A DNA stretch of 64,000 nt from Saprospiraceae bacterium (GTDB taxonomy: Bacteria; Bacteroidota; Bacteroidia; Chitinophagales; Saprospiraceae): NCBI GenBank assembly GCA_022448955.1, contig JAKVCU010000053.1:62001-126000 (forward strand), in the 5' to 3' direction. This document shows positions 34,905 to 44,352 of this stretch, in pieces. Each line of letters begins with the position of its first letter. The stretch's first letter is position 1. Under the pieces are notes generated by a model. The model worked only from the letters and a program-made list of their open reading frames with translations. It searched no databases and was not told the DNA's origin. A program made the translations under genes and the position numbers.

Positions 34905-35570
34905 TTACTGCTGCTGTAAGAAGAGGTTTTGGCTTACTTTCTTAGAGATTGTCCATTCTTTTTGGCCATTGATAATTACTCGGAGAGATTCATCAAAGTC
35001 ATATTTTTCTAGAATTTCGACGCTGGCACCGAGCACTAAGCCTAGCTGATCAAGAAACTGAAGAAAGGCGGGAGAGTGTTCATATACACCAACGATAACT
35101 CCTTTATCTCCTTTCTTAAGCTTCGTTAGTAAAATTTGTTTACGGTAAGTAAAACGACCTTGTTCATCTGGAATGGGATCACCATGAGGATCGAACTTTG
35201 GATAAGATAAAAAGTGCTCGAGGCGTTCTACTAGTTTAGGAGAGCGTATATGTTCTAATTGCTCTGCGATTTCATGAACTTCATCCCATGAAAAGTCTAA
35301 TTTTTCAACTAGAAAAACCTCCCAGAGGCGATGCTTCCGTATAAGGCTAGTAGCAATATCATTACCTGTTTCAGTTAATGTAACGCCCTTATAACGTTCA
35401 TAATGGATAAACTCTTTTTTTTCCAACCTTTTGATCATATCTGTAACCGAAGCAGCACTAGTATTCATGGCATTTGAGATAGCATTCGTACTAGCAGCCT
35501 TACCTTTCCGTTCACAGATTTTGAAAATAGCCTTAAGGTAATTTTCTTCCGTTTGTGAAAAATCTGACAT
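34905..35570 (-). CDS. DtxR/MntR-family metal-dependent regulator
   Basis: The 221-residue protein has a winged helix (about 1-65; SQTEENYLKAIFKI, NTSAASVTDMIKRLEKKEFI), a metal-binding dimerisation domain (RKHRLWEVFLVEKLDFSWDE with EIAEQLEHI) and a C-terminal SH3/FeoA-like domain (~145-215). Relatives repress or activate iron or manganese uptake genes when the metal is bound. Whether Fe or Mn is sensed cannot be settled, and no uptake gene is adjacent. It is a single gene, convergent with the TPR gene. Confidence 0.9.
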   Translation of the reverse strand: MSDFSQTEENYLKAIFKICERKGKAASTNAISNAMNTSAASVTDMIKRLEKKEFIHYERYKGVTLTETGNDIATSLIRKHRLWEVFLVEKLDFSWDEVHEIAEQLEHIRSPKLVERLEHFLSYPKFDPHGDPIPDEQGRFTYRKQILLTKLKKGDKGVIVGVYEHSPAFLQFLDQLGLVLGASVEILEKYDFDESLRVIINGQKEWTISKKVSQNLFLQQQ

Positions 35571-35705
35571 GCGTTAAAAGTACAGAATTCTTATGATGAA
35601 GAAAAAACCTTTTTGTAAAAAGAGGAAGTGATTGCAAGGAAAAGAAATGAAGCATTCCACTTTACCATACATGTTGACGTTTATCAGTTCGTATACTGTA
35701 TTATG

Positions 35706-36401
35706 CTAAAGGAAGTTTAGACGCCCCATTAAAACGGGTTTATTCGCCCTACTGATAGGAATAACTTTCTTATCGATAACCATTGTATTTTCTTCGATAT
35801 CGACGATTTTGTCTAAATTAATGATATAGGATCGGTGAACCTTGAGAAATCGGCCATCTTTTAGCTTTTCATCAATTCCTTTGAGGGTACTATGTATAAT
35901 GAGGACCTGAGTTTCAGTTTGGACTTTTACATAGTCACCAACATTTTCAAAGTATAGGATTTCTTCGAAAGGTACTCTGACAAACCGACCATCTGCTTTG
36001 ATATAAACAGCATTGGATTCTTCTTTGTAGAGGGTAATTTGCTTATGCTTTTCAACTGCTTTATCGGTTGCACGCAAAAACTCCTTGGGACCTATTGGTT
36101 TTTTGAGGTAATCAATGGCTTCGTAGTGGTAGGCATCAAAGGCATATTCTGTTTTAGAAGTGGTAACGATAACAATGGGCATATATTTGACCTCTTCTAA
36201 GAATTCGATACCACTCAGTCCTGGCATTTCAATATCTAAAAAAACGAGGTCAATATTCGCATCTTTTTCCAAAATTTTGAGTCCTTCTTCTGCATTTTCA
36301 CATTGATAAACTAAGTCGAGGTTACTAACCTTTGAGCAGTGTTTCTCAATGGTTTTTCTGGATAAGATATCATCATCGACGGACATACAACGTAGTAGCA
36401 T
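35706..36401 (-). CDS. LytTR-type response regulator
   Basis: The 231-residue protein has a receiver domain (~3-120) with phospho-acceptor Asp56 in LVFLDIEMPG, and a LytTR DNA-binding domain (~130-231; ILYFENVGDYVKV, LKVHRSYIINLDKI). It is 18 bases downstream of the hybrid kinase on the same strand, so it is its likely output. LytTR regulators activate or repress promoters carrying direct repeats. The regulon is not visible here. Confidence 0.93.
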   Translation of the reverse strand: MLLRCMSVDDDILSRKTIEKHCSKVSNLDLVYQCENAEEGLKILEKDANIDLVFLDIEMPGLSGIEFLEEVKYMPIVIVTTSKTEYAFDAYHYEAIDYLKKPIGPKEFLRATDKAVEKHKQITLYKEESNAVYIKADGRFVRVPFEEILYFENVGDYVKVQTETQVLIIHSTLKGIDEKLKDGRFLKVHRSYIINLDKIVDIEENTMVIDKKVIPISRANKPVLMGRLNFL

Positions 36402-36419
36402 GAGTAACTTGAGGTTTTG

Positions 36420-38576
36420 TTATTTATTGATAAATGCTTGCATCTTTTTGAGTTCCTGTTTCAGGATAGGTATAAAAATGCTTAGTTCTTCCTTTACTTC
36501 TTTAAAGAGCAATTCAATAGTATTAATTTCTGTTTTTTCTTTGGCTGTTTGTTCAAGTGCAGCCATATGATCTGTAATATGTGTAAGCCCTACCATAGCG
36601 AAGGCGGGTTTCATTTTATGTGCTGCTTTTCTAATCTCTTCATATTTTTTGGAAGCGATTAAAGCTTCTAGATGGTCTACTTCAGGTAAGGTATATTCAA
36701 TAAATATACTAAACATATCGCTAGCATAGTCCAGATCGCCTTCATAACAATCCTCTAAATAGTCGAGATCGAGTTTAGCATTAAAAGAAAATATTGCTTC
36801 CATATCTTCCTGGTTTTGATTAGGGTTATTGATTTCCTCTTGATTTACATGTTTATTTAGGCATCTGAGGAGTTCTATGGGTGCGAAGGGCTTGGATAAA
36901 AAGTCATTCATACCAATAGAAAAGGCTTTATCTTTTTCTTTAGTTAGGGCAGAGGCTGTGAGTGCGATAATTGGGGTTTTTTGGTTAAGGTTGGTAGTGT
37001 TCCTTATACTAATGGTCGCTTCAAATCCATCTACTTCCGGCATTTGTATATCCATAAGGATGATATCAAATTCTTGCTTTTTCGTTGCTTCAATAGCTTC
37101 TTGACCATCATGCGCCATCACTGGGTTAATATCCCATTTTTTAAGGAGGGTATTAATATACTTACGGTTCATGATATTGTCTTCAGCGACTAAAACTCTG
37201 CAATGCTCGCCAATAAACGTAAGTTTTTTCGGTAATTGATTATTTTTAATAATAGCTTCTCTACCTGTATCTTCGTAAGGAATAGTGAAGGAGAATCTAG
37301 TACCTTTTCCAATTTCACTTTCCACCCATATTTTTCCTTTTTGCATTTCAATGAGCCTTTTCGTAATAGCTAAGCCAAGACCGGTTCCTCCATATTTTAA
37401 TTTTATTTCTTTATTTACTTGTTTGAAGTCTTGGAAGATTAAATTCTGTTTTTTCTTTGGGATGCCAATTCCTGTATCATAAACATCAAATTGGAGGGTT
37501 TTCATTTTATCTTTTGAGTCAATGACTTTGACATTTACTCCTACAACTCCTTCACTTGTAAATTTGATGGCATTGCCCACCAAGTTGAAGAGGATTTGGT
37601 TGAGCATCAAATCATCGCCAATGAGCATATTCTGGATTTGAGGATCTAATCGGGATCGTACTTCGACTGGTTTCTTTTCTACCTTTAATTGGAATGTTTT
37701 TTCTAGGGATTTCAACAGGCCTATCAGGTCAAATTCTCGAGGGGCGACTTCCATTTGGCCAGATTCTATTTTAGAAAAATCTAGAATATCATTGATCAAA
37801 CCTTTGAGCAAGTCTGCAGAGCTTCTTAGTATGGCGAGGTATTCTTTTTGTTTAGGGCTGAGTTTGGTATCAAATAAGAGGTGAGTCATGCCGATGACAG
37901 CATTGAGCGGCGTTCGGATTTCATGACTCATATTGGCCAAGAATTGTTTTTCAGCTTGCTGAGCAGACTCTGCAACTTTTCTAGCTTCGATCAAGTCATT
38001 CTGTAAATTTTTTTGAGCGGTAATATCGTAGTGTACACCTACAGAGCCAATAATATTATCATTTGTGTCATACATAGGAGCACCACTGATTAGTACCCAA
38101 ATTTTTTCGCCATTTTTCTTTTTTATTTGTAATTCGTAGACGCCAGCTTGGCCTCTTTTTCGGTTGTCATTTTGAGCGTCAATAAGTTCTCTCTGATCTT
38201 GTGTCAAGAAAACATTACCTGCATCTTTTCCAAGTAATTCATTTTCTGTGTATCCTGTCATATCACAAAACCAATCATAGGCACGAATGACTTTACCATC
38301 ATTATCGACTTCTAGTAAGCCCAGCTCCATATTTTCAATAATGCGCTTATAACGGATTTCACTTTCGACTAGTGCTTTTGATCGCTCGGCAATTTTATTC
38401 TCAAGGTCTTCGTTCAAAGCTCTTAGCTCTTCATTAGCCTTGAACAGTTCTAATGCTTTTTGTTCCAAAATAGATTCTGCCTGTTTTCTAGCATTTCTCT
38501 CGCGCTCAAGCCTCCTTTGTAGCATTGCTAGCTGTTTTTCCATTGTAACAGTAGAATTGTTTTGCATTACATTCAT
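36420..38576 (-). CDS. Soluble hybrid histidine kinase (coiled coil-PAS-HisKA-HATPase-REC-Hpt)
   Basis: The 718-residue protein has no membrane helix. Order: coiled coil (1-70), PAS (~72-190; VHYDITAQKNL at its end), HisKA with His218 (FLANMSHEIRTPLNAVIG), HATPase (~325-445; NLVGNAIKFTSEG, DTGIGIP, GGTGLGLAI), receiver (~458-580; LVAEDNIMNRK, LMDIQMPEVDGFEA) and Hpt (~620-710; AAHKMKPAFAMVG). It can therefore run a full phosphorelay. The upstream H-NOX gene is 86 bases away, a typical arrangement in which the gas-bound H-NOX protein controls a soluble kinase. The LytTR regulator follows 18 bases downstream. Confidence 0.95.
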   Translation of the reverse strand: MNVMQNNSTVTMEKQLAMLQRRLERERNARKQAESILEQKALELFKANEELRALNEDLENKIAERSKALVESEIRYKRIIENMELGLLEVDNDGKVIRAYDWFCDMTGYTENELLGKDAGNVFLTQDQRELIDAQNDNRKRGQAGVYELQIKKKNGEKIWVLISGAPMYDTNDNIIGSVGVHYDITAQKNLQNDLIEARKVAESAQQAEKQFLANMSHEIRTPLNAVIGMTHLLFDTKLSPKQKEYLAILRSSADLLKGLINDILDFSKIESGQMEVAPREFDLIGLLKSLEKTFQLKVEKKPVEVRSRLDPQIQNMLIGDDLMLNQILFNLVGNAIKFTSEGVVGVNVKVIDSKDKMKTLQFDVYDTGIGIPKKKQNLIFQDFKQVNKEIKLKYGGTGLGLAITKRLIEMQKGKIWVESEIGKGTRFSFTIPYEDTGREAIIKNNQLPKKLTFIGEHCRVLVAEDNIMNRKYINTLLKKWDINPVMAHDGQEAIEATKKQEFDIILMDIQMPEVDGFEATISIRNTTNLNQKTPIIALTASALTKEKDKAFSIGMNDFLSKPFAPIELLRCLNKHVNQEEINNPNQNQEDMEAIFSFNAKLDLDYLEDCYEGDLDYASDMFSIFIEYTLPEVDHLEALIASKKYEEIRKAAHKMKPAFAMVGLTHITDHMAALEQTAKEKTEINTIELLFKEVKEELSIFIPILKQELKKMQAFINK

Positions 38577-38662
38577 ATTCCTTGTAGTTGAATGGTCATA
38601 TGTCCATCCCTGTTGTCGTGGTTAAGTAAACTGGTAATACCATTTGGTATTGAATGATATGC

Positions 38663-39202
38663 TTATAGTTTTTTAATAATAAATTGTACTTCGCTGCCAC
38701 TGTCATTTTTGGGGTTCATGTCAATAGTACCTTTTTCGCCAAAGTATTCCATACTACTTTCGATGAGGCCCATAGCAAAGTCACCCATTTTCCTTTCGGA
38801 AAAATAATTCATTTCTAGTGTTTTCCCATCTAAAAGAGCAGTTTCAAACTTTGGAAGTTCTGCATCTGGATATAACTTGCGAACTTCAACATGTATGTAT
38901 TTCTCGATTGATTCTAAGAAATCAAAAAAGCTATCAGAGGCTTCTAAAAATTCAGGATACCTTTTCGTAAAAGATTGAAATATGTATTTTCCAAATGCAA
39001 ATAATAAATCCGAGACTGGAGCTTTAGTCCTTTGGCTCAAAGTAGTAACCAAGGAAATCATTTCGCTATAATCATAAGTTCCTATGGAGGTGTAAGATCC
39101 CCCGGAAGGTAATTCATTGGATTCGATTAAATCATCCGCCATTTCATAGCCGAATGTTTGCTCGACCATTTCGATAAATTCAGTAAAAACAATACCTTTC
39201 AT
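38663..39202 (-). CDS. Heme NO-binding (H-NOX/HNOB) sensor protein
   Basis: The 179-residue protein matches H-NOX end to end. It has MKGIVFTEF, LPSGGSYTSIGTYDY, the proximal heme ligand H104 (YIHVEVRKLYPDAELP, with the heme-bending Pro117), and the propionate-binding YxSxR as Y133-F-S135-E-R137. Offsets match the Thermoanaerobacter protein numbering +2. At the position of its oxygen-stabilising distal Tyr140 this protein has F142, so it should bind NO and not O2. It is cytoplasmic and encoded next to a soluble hybrid kinase, its likely partner. Confidence 0.93.
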   Translation of the reverse strand: MKGIVFTEFIEMVEQTFGYEMADDLIESNELPSGGSYTSIGTYDYSEMISLVTTLSQRTKAPVSDLLFAFGKYIFQSFTKRYPEFLEASDSFFDFLESIEKYIHVEVRKLYPDAELPKFETALLDGKTLEMNYFSERKMGDFAMGLIESSMEYFGEKGTIDMNPKNDSGSEVQFIIKKL

Positions 39203-39417
39203 ACTGTTGTCAAATAGTAGTTTTATAAATAATTAAGATGTAGCTCTCTTAAATGAAATGAGTGATTCTTTTTGTTTAATCAGGATTGGACGTTAGTATA
39301 AACAGCAAAGAACTATTTATAACTACAGGTATTTAACCAAATGGTAAGTGATGTTGTGTTTGAAATATAAAAATAACAATCTTTTTGCAAAGATGCCAAT
39401 GAAGAAGTCTAATCCCT

Positions 39418-40311
39418 CTAAAAACTAGCTTTTCCTATGCCAATATTCCATAGGCTAGCCCTGACAAAGGCTTTTAGATGATCCCATTCCCGCTTGAGTA
39501 AATAGGTGATCACCCATCGAGGGAAGGTGACAAGAATGAAAAATAAAGAGAATAAAACTAAGTGATACCATTTTGCCGTGCGGCGCATAAATAAAATACG
39601 ATTACGAGTAAGGTAGAAGGTCTTTAGTGCACTCATTTTACCTACAGACATGGATTCTTTGTGTAAAATTACTGCAGATGGCTCAAACATGATTTTATAT
39701 CCTAATCTTCGAATTTGAACACACCAGTCCAACTCTTCATAATACAGGAAATACAAATCGGGCATTTCGCCTATTTTTTCAACTACTTCTCTTTTTAACA
39801 TCATGGCTGCACCATGTGCATAAGGAACTTCTTTTCGCTCATCATATTGACCAAGATCCTTTTCTTTGTCACCAATAGTAAAACCGCGAGCAGTGAGGGG
39901 ATTGACTTCCGTAAAACCAGCATATTGGATGATGTCTGGATAATTGAAATATCTAATTTTAGGTGCGATTACTCCGATGTCAGGAGTTGTAAAAGCATCC
40001 AAGCAATTTTGAATTAATCCATCCTCGAATATAGTATCATTATTAACAAAAAAAAGAAAATCTCCTTTAGCGGCCTGAATGCCTAGATTATTACCACCCG
40101 CAAAGCCTCTGTTTTCTTTACTAATAAGAACGTTTACCGTGGGATAGTGTCGCTGAAATTGTTCTGTTTTATCTTCTAGCGAGCCATTGTCTACAATGAT
40201 CACTTCTATATTTGGGTAGTCATGATGAGCCAATGAGTCGAGTAATGCACAAGTGATAGATGCATCCCTAAAATTGATCGTAATGATGGAGACGAGAGCT
40301 GGATTTTTCAA
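39418..40311 (-). CDS. Family 2 glycosyltransferase
   Basis: The 297-residue enzyme has a GT2 GT-A domain (VSIITINFRDASITCALLD, VIIVDNGS, FFVNNDTIFEDG with the DxD-like NND, YEELDWCVQIRRLGY) resembling rhamnosyltransferases (WbbL type). The C-terminus (about 235-290) is hydrophobic and may anchor it in the membrane. The start is TTG at 40311; no ATG is available in frame. It begins one base after the flippase stop, so the two are coupled. It adds one sugar to a lipid-linked polysaccharide precursor; the donor is unknown. Confidence 0.88.
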   Translation of the reverse strand: MKNPALVSIITINFRDASITCALLDSLAHHDYPNIEVIIVDNGSLEDKTEQFQRHYPTVNVLISKENRGFAGGNNLGIQAAKGDFLFFVNNDTIFEDGLIQNCLDAFTTPDIGVIAPKIRYFNYPDIIQYAGFTEVNPLTARGFTIGDKEKDLGQYDERKEVPYAHGAAMMLKREVVEKIGEMPDLYFLYYEELDWCVQIRRLGYKIMFEPSAVILHKESMSVGKMSALKTFYLTRNRILFMRRTAKWYHLVLFSLFFILVTFPRWVITYLLKREWDHLKAFVRASLWNIGIGKASF

Positions 40312-40312
40312 T

Positions 40313-41641
40313 TTATTCTGATTTAGGCTTAAGTTTTATCTTCAAAATAGTGGTAACCGATTGAATATACTCGATCATCAGCCTAAAAATATTAAAATGA
40401 TTGATTTTTAGTCGTTTCGATAATAAAAATTGTCCTAAAATAATGGTAATCCATATAGCTAAAAGTGTGGCCACTGCCGCTCCTTCCAGCCCCATGATAG
40501 GTATAAGTGTAGCATTCAGGCTAATATTGAAAAGTAAACTCACTATCAACATTTTAAAGTTGAGTACAGGTTGACCTATTGCATCTAGGGTAATACCGAA
40601 TAATCGTCCCCATGGTTTAATTAAGCCAGCAAGAACTAAAAGTTTCAAAACGATTGTTGCTTCAAGATATTCTTGTCCTGCTAAAATGATTATAATGGGT
40701 TCTGCGAAGAGAAAGACAAAAATTGCAATAGGCATGCTGATTAGAAATAACAAAGCAACAGACTTTTCATATAGTTTGGACACTTCAATAAGTCCTTCTT
40801 TCTGCCTTTCTGCTATTCTAGGATAAATCACTTGCGCCAAACTATTCATGGGTACTTCCATATAATTATTTACTCTTGATGCTACATTATATAGAGATAC
40901 CGCAATAGGATTGATGAATGCACCTAGCATCATTACATCCATTCTGTTGAATAGCATGGAACTGAAGTTGGTTCCAAAAACATATTTTCCAAAATGGAAG
41001 AGCTTCCAGAAAAATATACGATTGAAGACACCGAATTGGAAGTAGGAGGTTTGATATAATAAAATGAATACTAGTGCGACTAGTGCAGCAATGGATTGAA
41101 AGATAATTAGCCTGTATAAGGCTATATTTAGCTCGAAGTACCAATAATAAAGAATACCCCCTAAAAAAAAGATACCATAAAGTACATTAGCTACAAAAAC
41201 ACCACGAAAGTCTTGTTTAGCTATCTGGATGAACTCTGTTAGTTTTAGACTTCCAAATAAAAAGGCATAAAGTATATACCAAGGAACAATTTGGGTTAGA
41301 ATGTCTGCTGACCACAAATCAGCGAGTACGAATGATAATCCCCACAAAAAAAGCGCTCCAACTAAGCCCACGAGAGTACTTAAAACAAAGGCCGTACTGA
41401 TCCACTCCTTCCTTTCCCTATCATTAGAGGCTGAGTAAAACTTTACAAAACCATTTTGTACAAACCCTATTCTAGTCATTTCTGCAAAGGAAGTTAGAGT
41501 AAGGTAAAGTACCCAAACCCCAAAATCATCCTGTGATAGTATTCTAACTAATACTAAAAAAGCCAAAAAATTGAAACCCAATTGTGCAATATTAGCGAGA
41601 AGAGAAAAACTACCCGCTTTTAACCAGCTGTCTTTACTCAT
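40313..41641 (-). CDS. Polysaccharide flippase (Wzx-like, MOP superfamily)
   Basis: The 442-residue protein has 12-14 hydrophobic helices and the MOP-family marks SLLANIAQLGFNFLAFLVLV and MLFNRMDVMMLGAFINP. It probably translocates an undecaprenyl-linked oligosaccharide across the inner membrane. It is the second such flippase in the window (the first is at 6.7-8.1 kb), which points to two separate polysaccharides. It sits 21 bases after the GT4 gene and immediately before the GT2 gene in a minus-strand cluster. Confidence 0.86.
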   Translation of the reverse strand: MSKDSWLKAGSFSLLANIAQLGFNFLAFLVLVRILSQDDFGVWVLYLTLTSFAEMTRIGFVQNGFVKFYSASNDRERKEWISTAFVLSTLVGLVGALFLWGLSFVLADLWSADILTQIVPWYILYAFLFGSLKLTEFIQIAKQDFRGVFVANVLYGIFFLGGILYYWYFELNIALYRLIIFQSIAALVALVFILLYQTSYFQFGVFNRIFFWKLFHFGKYVFGTNFSSMLFNRMDVMMLGAFINPIAVSLYNVASRVNNYMEVPMNSLAQVIYPRIAERQKEGLIEVSKLYEKSVALLFLISMPIAIFVFLFAEPIIIILAGQEYLEATIVLKLLVLAGLIKPWGRLFGITLDAIGQPVLNFKMLIVSLLFNISLNATLIPIMGLEGAAVATLLAIWITIILGQFLLSKRLKINHFNIFRLMIEYIQSVTTILKIKLKPKSE

Positions 41642-41662
41642 AATCTGATTGTTTCGAATAGG

Positions 41663-42829
41663 TTATGGTTTTTTTGAAATGAGCTTTGAATAGACTGCTG
41701 CAGTCTTTTGGGCAATAATGTCCCAAGAAAATTTTTTCATGACATAGGATTCGCCAAAATTCCCCATTCTTTTAGCTTCTTTTGGATGATCAAATAACCA
41801 ATTAATACTCTTGGCTATTTCATCTGTATTACCTTTTTCAAATAAGATCCCGTTTTCACCATTTTCAACCATCTCATTAATGCCATTGATATTCGACGCC
41901 AACACTGGTCTTCCACAAATATTTGCCTCCATTAACACAATACCTTGTGTTTCGTAAAAGGATGGCAAGACAAGTGCATAGGAACGATCAACCCATTCAA
42001 ATACTTTTTGCATACTCACAGCACCTTTCAAGATGACATTTTCTTGGAGGTTTTTTCTTTGAATGTCTTGTTCTAGAGAAGATCGATCTGGGCCATCGCC
42101 CAAAACAACTAATTTTATGTCTCTTCTTACTTTTTGCATAGCTTCCATAAGAGGAAAAATCCCCTTGATACTGCTTAAACGTCCAACAAATAGTAAAATC
42201 TTGGATTTCAAATTAATTGTGGAGGGGGTGAAATTGGGAGGATCAATACCATTATAGATAATAGAAGATTTTTTGATATGCTCAGGGTACTGTTCCTCTA
42301 ATAATCGTTGCATCTCGTTACTAACACTAATCATCGCATCAGCACGTTGAAACTGTTTAGCTTCAAACTTTTTGGTTCTTTTTTTATGCCACCGATGATC
42401 CAATGACATACAGCTATTACTATTAGACCGTGAATATTCAATATCTATTAAGCCATGAAGGGTAATGACAATAGGTATTTCACTAAACTTCCTTTCCCAG
42501 TCAAAGAGATAGCCACTCCTCCCTTGCATATGTATTACTTCGAAACTATTGGCATGCTTATTTAACCATTTTGCAGCCGCTTTATTGAATGCATATTCTT
42601 CCGCAAATAATGGTACAAAGGGAAGTTTCCTTCCAGGGAAAAAAGGGATTTTATGGATGATTCGACCATCTATCTCTTCTGTTTCCTCTTTATCTTTAAA
42701 ACTACCTCCTGATAGAATATGAACTTCATGACCAAGCTTTGTTAGCCACTTACTAATTTTCCAAACGTGTGTTTGGATTCCGCCTTTAAAGGTGCTTGGC
42801 AGTGATTTACAAACCATTAATATCTTCAT
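41663..42829 (-). CDS. Family 4 glycosyltransferase
   Basis: The 388-residue GT-B enzyme has an N-domain opening with SLPSTFKGGIQTHVWKIS and a C-domain with LFVGRLSSIKG and the EX7E signature (YETQGIVLMEANICGRPVLA). No membrane helix is obvious. It transfers sugars from nucleotide donors in the cytoplasm. Upstream lies a 207-base gap, downstream the flippase. The sugar and acceptor cannot be stated. Confidence 0.9.
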   Translation of the reverse strand: MKILMVCKSLPSTFKGGIQTHVWKISKWLTKLGHEVHILSGGSFKDKEETEEIDGRIIHKIPFFPGRKLPFVPLFAEEYAFNKAAAKWLNKHANSFEVIHMQGRSGYLFDWERKFSEIPIVITLHGLIDIEYSRSNSNSCMSLDHRWHKKRTKKFEAKQFQRADAMISVSNEMQRLLEEQYPEHIKKSSIIYNGIDPPNFTPSTINLKSKILLFVGRLSSIKGIFPLMEAMQKVRRDIKLVVLGDGPDRSSLEQDIQRKNLQENVILKGAVSMQKVFEWVDRSYALVLPSFYETQGIVLMEANICGRPVLASNINGINEMVENGENGILFEKGNTDEIAKSINWLFDHPKEAKRMGNFGESYVMKKFSWDIIAQKTAAVYSKLISKKP

Positions 42830-43036
42830 AAGAATAGTTCTTTGATATTACTAAGTGATTAGACAAAATTGCTTGTTATGTAAAATTATTGGGCAAAAAA
42901 ATAGTAGGTTGCTGGCAATAGTTCAGTTAGCACGATTTTTAGACTAGCTCGAACTTGTCAGCCTTTGGCTGAAATGATAGGGTGCCAATTTATTGGGCTT
43001 ACTACTTAATGGTATAAACACAGATCTGGAGCTTTA

Positions 43037-43156
43037 TTAAGCTTCCAAATCACTTTCTCTTTTCTTTTGATCTTTTTTGCCAGAATTAATACCCATTAAA
43101 AATCCTATCAACATAAAAACTAAAATGATATGCCAAGGCATTCCTTCTCCGAACAT
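43037..43156 (-). CDS. 39-residue single-pass membrane peptide coupled to the GT2 gene
   Basis: The short frame (MFGEGMPWHIILVFMLIGFL onward, then a basic, charged tail) has one hydrophobic segment (about 8-23) and a Lys/Arg/Glu-rich tail, which gives a typical small membrane protein. Its ATG overlaps the stop of the upstream GT2 gene by one base (TAATG), so ribosomes can reinitiate. The overlap and the clear amphipathic layout support a real gene. Such peptides often bind larger membrane enzymes; here the processive GT2 would be the candidate. Function is inferred. Confidence 0.7.
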   Translation of the reverse strand: MFGEGMPWHIILVFMLIGFLMGINSGKKDQKKRESDLEA

Positions 43157-44352
43157 TATTTTATTTTTTGAGTTTTCGTATTAAAATCAACAAATGTGTG
43201 GGGGGTATGAATGAATTTTTTGTTGGCATTGCCTACCTTCAAAAGTGCTTTAAAGGAAGAAAAAAGTGCAATAGGCAAACCAAAAAAAACCGCTTTCCAA
43301 TGTCTACGGAAGTAAAGGGAAGGTGTTGCGATTAGGAAGCTCAAAATATTGATGGCCAGTGCAGACCCCCACAAAATTGTAAAGGTGCTGCTACCAATCA
43401 GAAAGCTAACGAAGGTAAAAGTGAATAAGAGGACAGGCAGGAAAATACGAGGTGGTAGTGCCATCTGAATAGATTTATTGAAAAAGTCTACTCTTCCATC
43501 TAAAAGCAAAGCTTTAAAGCCTTTTGGCAGGTATTGATTAGCATAGTGAAACTGTGCCGCTATCCATCTACTCCTCTGTTTTGTTAGATGTGCTGGTTTT
43601 CTTACTTTTTCGTCATAGACTTGTGCATGGTGGTCATAGTCTAATTTGATACCTGCTTGTGTGAATTTTAGCTCTAGTTCTTTATCAAAACCACCTACAG
43701 CATTTACACTTTTCATGACTTTTTTGAAAAGTTTGTAATCAAAAGCCATAGCAGAACCTGCTAGCCGAACGGAAAGACCAACTAATTGATGACCTTTGCA
43801 CAATATGCGGTTGTTGATATCCTCGCTCGCTGCATCCAGGATAGCCATTGGTGTGTCATAATTTTTAGCTACTCGTCTTCCTTGTACGACGACAGAACCT
43901 TCATTAAAACGTTGGTTCATTCTTTCAAGAAAATCATTGGCCATGACATTGTCTGCGTCTAATATGACAGCCATTTCATAAGTATCAGTGAGTTGGGCGA
44001 GGGTTCTATTCAGGGCTTTTGATTTGGTGCTTTTTTTAAAGCTAACTTGAATGACTTTTATGGCTAATTTGTTCAAACTATTTAAAGTTTCTTCGCGCAA
44101 AGAATCTGCAATGACAATCACATCATATTTTTCTGATGGATAAGATTGCTTTAAGGCAGCTTCTGCTACAGAGTTAATAACAGCATCTTCCTTGTAACAA
44201 GGAATGAATACTGCTATTTTTCGAATTTTGTTTTTTATAGTAGGACGCTTTGGAGTTGGAAATAGGCTAGCGAAAGAAAAGATAAATTGATATAAAGCAG
44301 CCCAAGCTAGATATGCGAAAAACATGTAGAATATGATTGTTAGGTAGATCAT
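43156..44352 (-). CDS. Membrane-bound processive family 2 glycosyltransferase
   Basis: The 398-residue protein has an N-terminal membrane helix (~1-30), a GT2 catalytic domain (KIAVFIPCYKEDAVINSV, VILDADNVMANDF with DxD) and the processive-type QRSRW motif (TKQRSRWIAAQFHYANQ), then two to three C-terminal helices (~295-370). This layout resembles cellulose/hyaluronan-synthase-like enzymes that polymerise and extrude a glycan, though it is shorter. It heads the minus-strand polysaccharide cluster and overlaps the 39-residue peptide gene by one base. Confidence 0.87.
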   Translation of the reverse strand: MIYLTIIFYMFFAYLAWAALYQFIFSFASLFPTPKRPTIKNKIRKIAVFIPCYKEDAVINSVAEAALKQSYPSEKYDVIVIADSLREETLNSLNKLAIKVIQVSFKKSTKSKALNRTLAQLTDTYEMAVILDADNVMANDFLERMNQRFNEGSVVVQGRRVAKNYDTPMAILDAASEDINNRILCKGHQLVGLSVRLAGSAMAFDYKLFKKVMKSVNAVGGFDKELELKFTQAGIKLDYDHHAQVYDEKVRKPAHLTKQRSRWIAAQFHYANQYLPKGFKALLLDGRVDFFNKSIQMALPPRIFLPVLLFTFTFVSFLIGSSTFTILWGSALAINILSFLIATPSLYFRRHWKAVFFGLPIALFSSFKALLKVGNANKKFIHTPHTFVDFNTKTQKIK

